Below the pieces are notes generated by a model. That model made no database searches. It had not been told where the DNA came from and was given only the letters and a program-made list of their open reading frames with translations. DNA of 56,774 nt from Chlamydiota bacterium (GTDB lineage: Bacteria; Chlamydiota; Chlamydiia; Chlamydiales; JABDDJ01). Made by a program: the position numbers and the translations under genes. This document shows positions 53,762-56,774 of this stretch, piece by piece (the stretch's first letter is position 1; each line of letters begins with the position of its first letter). The DNA is taken from assembly GCA_013287645.1 (NCBI GenBank), contig JABDDJ010000002.1, positions 237 through 57,010 on the forward strand. Reading direction: 5' to 3'.

Positions 53762-53777
53762 TGGCATGAAAATTGCT
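53762..53777 (+). promoter_or_regulatory. Sigma-54 (-24/-12) promoter of ankyrin-type gene 3
   Basis: TGGCAT (53762-53767), 5 nt, TTGCT (53773-53777), GG-N10-GC spacing. Predicted start about 53788; ATG at 53816. Confidence 0.8.
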
Positions 53778-53815
53778 TACATAATTATTGGTAATTAAAT
53801 TCATCAGGTGAATAT

Positions 53816-56774
53816 ATGGGGCCAGACATCATCAAAGATTTTCATCACTTAGTAGATGAAGTTTCCGATGAGTTTACAGGACCTTTTAAAGCAGATGGCC
53901 AAGGTCCAAATCCTGTGGATATAACGATCAATGGATTAAAAAATGTCATTAATCAGAATCCCGCTATCTTGAAAGATTTTAAAGCAATTAACGAGAACAA
54001 AAGTAGAAAAACTATCCTTCAGAAATTACCTTGTGAATACGATTCTGTCCAGTTTCGTACTCTAGAGTTGTTATTTAGTAGCGAAGTAACAAAATTAAAA
54101 AATGAGATTGCTAAGGCAACTACGCCCAAATTAATGGAAATATTTCAAGAACTTGTAGAAAATAAAAATCAATTTCTTATTCTTATTTTTTTAAAGTCTT
54201 TACCAGCAAGATCAGTAAAAGATTTTTTTCAGTATCATAACTTTAAACTTGAAACGCCTTTTCTACTCATTGCTCAATCAGGTAATAAAGATGCTATCCT
54301 TATTGCTTTAAATCAAAGCAAGGCAACAAATTCAATTAACATTAAGTATGAAGTGTATGGTAGTACAGCGCTACATTATGCCGCAAAATCGGGGAATAAA
54401 GATGCTATTGAAGCTATTTTAAGCTACATCCCCAAAAATGAAAGAGCTGTCTTCATTAAGCAACAAAATTCAATGGGGGATACTCCTCTACACCTAGCGA
54501 CAGAAAAAGGTGATGAAAAAGTTATTAATGCTCTCTTAAATGGACTTTCAAAGGAAGAACAAAAAGCCTACGGTGAAATTAGAAATAGCTTTGAACAAAA
54601 GGCCTGGCATTTGGCTGCAATGCACGGAAACACGAAAGCTTTTTCCGCTCTCCCCAAAACATTTAATTCTCAGGATAGTGGGTTTCAATCCGTATTAAAT
54701 CATATTAAGAAAACGGGAAATGAAAAAACGCTCTTTATGGCTTTGAGCATTATTCCCATTAAAGACAAACAATTTATAGAATGTCTTAAATTAGTAGCGT
54801 GGTTAGAAATAATAGATACGATTGAAAGCCCAATAGAAAAATATCATATTCCTGTAACTCCTGCATCAGAAGCACTCTTTGCAGAAGTTCTTGCAGAACG
54901 TAAGGCGTTTTCTCTGGTCAAAAATTGGCTCTCCTCATCACTAAAAAAAGAAAATGCCGATTCATACTTAGAGGAGATAGCCTCTTTACCATATCTCGTT
55001 TCTCTAATGGTGCGTCATCACAAAGAAAAAGTTGATCAGATGGTCCAAAATGACATGATACCTATGGAGGTTAGACTGGAAGCTTATCATATGGCGCTAT
55101 TCACCACCGCGAAAGAAAACCCCGAAGAATTCCAAAAAGTACTAGATGCAATCCCAGATAATATAAAAACCGCAGTTTTAGAACGAAAAAAGAGCGCTAC
55201 AGGTGACACAGTTCTACATTTAGCTGCAGAAAGCGGAGATATAAAAATAATCTCCGCTATTTTAAGTTCCACCTCTAATCCGGGAGCATTAATCAAACAA
55301 CAAAACCTATGGGGAGAAACCGCCCTGCACTTAGCCGCTCAAAATGGTCATAAAGAAGTAGTCTCGCTCATTTTAGAAACTATACCAGGCAATGAGGTAG
55401 ATGCCTACTGCAGTCTTAAAAATAAGGCTGGGGGTACAGCTTTAATGCTCGCTGCGGAAAATAATAAGTTAGCGACTTTTTTAAAGATATTACGGGCATC
55501 TTCTTCAGAGGAAAAAAAGTCTTTTCTCCTTAATCAACAGGATAGTTCGCACAACACATCCCTAGATTATGCTCTACAAAAAGGAATGATTTTAGAACGA
55601 TTCAATGAAATACCCGAGCTCTATGCATTTAAACCTCTAACTTCTGCATTAAAAAAACTTCCTGAGGAAGAACAAACGCAATTACGGGAATTTTTTACCA
55701 AATTACAATCTTTAGACGACTTTAAAAAGAGTGCATCTCAATGGATAAGGTTTTTTGAGCAGTGTGCTGGTAAAAATCACGCATTTATTCCTTTCCTCAT
55801 CCTTATGCGCAGCGTTAATGAGAACAAAATCTCATTAAGCGAAGAAGATTTGTCAAAAATATTTAATGTTTTAAAACAAAAAGAGGTGGGACAACCTATG
55901 ATTTGGAACCCACTTGTAAAAGCATTAAATTCGATCTTAGAAGGTAATCTTAGTACTAGTAAAACTTTAATGAATATATTTACCATAGATAATGTAAAAG
56001 AAATACCAGTTGTTACTGGAGTCTATATGGCTATGGTGGGATTAAAAAGCATAAAGGAATTTGAAAAAGCTAATTCAACTAAAGAAATGAAAGCTGTGCT
56101 ATTAGAAGTTCTCTCTAAATCCTTTGGGTTAGGAAAAATTGAAAACTATGAAGAGAAGTATGATAAAAATATTAATAGTATGCGAATGCCCGAAGCTATA
56201 CCCCTTTGGATTGGAGGTATTACTCAAGAGTTTACTAAAAAGTTTGTTCAAACAGCTGCCCTCTATTTTTCGGTCATTATAGAAGGTCAAGAAAATTTTT
56301 CAAAAGTTCGCTATGATCTAGACAATAACCCACACCTAGCATTTATAGAAAGCCAGCGACCAGGACTCATCCAAAAATGGGCACAGGGTAGCGGTAAGAC
56401 AAATGTCGCTGATATAATTAATACAATGAATATTTCCTCTGAACAAGTGGGTATGACAGCGCAAGACTACTGTAAACATTTACTTCTCGAACAGCACCAT
56501 CTACCCCTTCCAGAAGATAATTCAAAGCCTTTAGGGCAACTTAAACTTTATCTAGAAGGTAAAATCGAACATAAAGAAGCCTTGAAAATACTTGCAGACT
56601 CTATTAAGAGCTGTCAATTAGAAATTAAGAAGACAAAAGATCCAAAACAAAAAGAAGAGTTAGAAAAAAATCGAGATTTTTTAAAACTTGAGCATCTGCT
56701 GATTAATTTTGCTGATCCTAAACGAAAACTTGGATATGAAGAACACACTCTTAAGTTACTAGAGAATATCAGTA
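53816..56774 (+). CDS. Large ankyrin-repeat protein 3, candidate effector (3' end outside window)
   Basis: The open frame from ATG 53816 continues to the window end: 986 codons are visible and the stop is not seen. The N-terminus is unrelated to proteins 1 and 2. Two ankyrin blocks are clear: about 181-278 (GSTALHYAAKSGNKDAIEAI, GDTPLHLATEKGDEKVI, AWHLAAMHGNT) and about 461-555 (GDTVLHLAAESGDIKIISAI, GETALHLAAQNGHKEVVSLI, GGTALMLAAENNK). From about residue 600 it aligns with proteins 1 and 2 (KEVGQPMIWNPLVKAL, SMRMPEAIPLWIGG), and the last 495 nt are identical to gene 2. It is therefore a chimaera of a new ankyrin N-terminus on a shared C-terminal part. RBS AGGTGAA; sigma-54 promoter upstream. 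Confidence 0.75.
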   Translation, partial: MGPDIIKDFHHLVDEVSDEFTGPFKADGQGPNPVDITINGLKNVINQNPAILKDFKAINENKSRKTILQKLPCEYDSVQFRTLELLFSSEVTKLKNEIAKATTPKLMEIFQELVENKNQFLILIFLKSLPARSVKDFFQYHNFKLETPFLLIAQSGNKDAILIALNQSKATNSINIKYEVYGSTALHYAAKSGNKDAIEAILSYIPKNERAVFIKQQNSMGDTPLHLATEKGDEKVINALLNGLSKEEQKAYGEIRNSFEQKAWHLAAMHGNTKAFSALPKTFNSQDSGFQSVLNHIKKTGNEKTLFMALSIIPIKDKQFIECLKLVAWLEIIDTIESPIEKYHIPVTPASEALFAEVLAERKAFSLVKNWLSSSLKKENADSYLEEIASLPYLVSLMVRHHKEKVDQMVQNDMIPMEVRLEAYHMALFTTAKENPEEFQKVLDAIPDNIKTAVLERKKSATGDTVLHLAAESGDIKIISAILSSTSNPGALIKQQNLWGETALHLAAQNGHKEVVSLILETIPGNEVDAYCSLKNKAGGTALMLAAENNKLATFLKILRASSSEEKKSFLLNQQDSSHNTSLDYALQKGMILERFNEIPELYAFKPLTSALKKLPEEEQTQLREFFTKLQSLDDFKKSASQWIRFFEQCAGKNHAFIPFLILMRSVNENKISLSEEDLSKIFNVLKQKEVGQPMIWNPLVKALNSILEGNLSTSKTLMNIFTIDNVKEIPVVTGVYMAMVGLKSIKEFEKANSTKEMKAVLLEVLSKSFGLGKIENYEEKYDKNINSMRMPEAIPLWIGGITQEFTKKFVQTAALYFSVIIEGQENFSKVRYDLDNNPHLAFIESQRPGLIQKWAQGSGKTNVADIINTMNISSEQVGMTAQDYCKHLLLEQHHLPLPEDNSKPLGQLKLYLEGKIEHKEALKILADSIKSCQLEIKKTKDPKQKEELEKNRDFLKLEHLLINFADPKRKLGYEEHTLKLLENIS
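56280..56774 (+). repeat. 495-bp perfect direct repeat, copy 2
   Basis: Identical to 52641-53135 and truncated by the window end. The left boundary is sharp: the upstream 40 nt differ strongly between the two genes. Confidence 0.95.

Overview
The window looks like a chromosomal segment of an environmental (amoeba-associated) member of the Chlamydiae, order Parachlamydiales. The clues are an LL-diaminopimelate aminotransferase (DapL) encoded with DapA and DapB, a PPi-type phosphofructokinase, a SpoIID-like peptidoglycan enzyme, a sodium:neurotransmitter-type symporter, the rpsA-nusA-infB-rbfA-truB-ribF order, proteins resembling type III secretion translocators, and bacterial proteins with eukaryote-like F-box, BTB, LRR and ankyrin modules. 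Taxonomy is inferred from gene content only. No rRNA, tRNA, CRISPR array, transposase or phage module was recognised.

Layout. 1-2.4 kb: a leftward three-gene operon of small membrane or coiled proteins resembling type III translocators, with a clear promoter. 2.6-6.9 kb: rightward symporter, ruvB, spoIID-like and queA. 7.0-8.5 kb: an exported 2H-phosphoesterase-like protein and a protein with a possible ADP-ribosyltransferase-like motif. 8.5-11.4 kb: leftward dapB-dapA-dapL (lysine and meso-diaminopimelate synthesis). 11.5-17.5 kb: AhpD-like protein, an orphan sugar-type binding protein without signal peptide, a non-haem iron/2-oxoglutarate oxygenase, DedA, YchF and an RlmL-like methyltransferase. 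17.5-18.1 kb: a DinJ/YafQ-type toxin-antitoxin pair. 18.3-23.9 kb: four tandem F-box paralogues plus a BTB-LRR protein, all candidate ubiquitin-pathway effectors. 23.9-25.4 kb: aldo/keto reductase and an orphan HicB-HTH protein. 25.5-34 kb: the leftward translation/transcription operon. 34.1-36.2 kb: a large all-helical unknown. 36.2-41.2 kb: leftward priA, two unknowns and ccsA. 41.3-47.9 kb: rightward unknown, GNAT acetyltransferase, serine dehydratase, alpha/beta hydrolase and PFP. 47.96 kb to the end: three very large ankyrin-type paralogues; the last runs off the window.

The most notable signal is that each of the three ankyrin-type genes is preceded by its own -24/-12 (sigma-54) promoter matching TGGCAT-N5-TTGC(A/T) with exact GG-N10-GC spacing. 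This suggests a small RpoN-controlled effector regulon. The first two share a very well conserved C-terminal domain of unknown function with an invariant GSC and GHHR; the third shares the sequence upstream of it, and its end is outside the window. Copies two and three contain a 495-bp identical tract, suggesting recent gene conversion or duplication.

A second theme is three families of short-period palindromic intergenic repeats: A (CGCAAAG-type), B (CAGGAT-type) and C (CCCGTG-type). They occur singly or nested inside one another, up to a three-layer C[A[B]A]C concentric palindrome between truB and ribF. One B fragment sits in frame inside the second ankyrin-type gene. Effector-type genes are visibly more AT-rich than the housekeeping genes around them.
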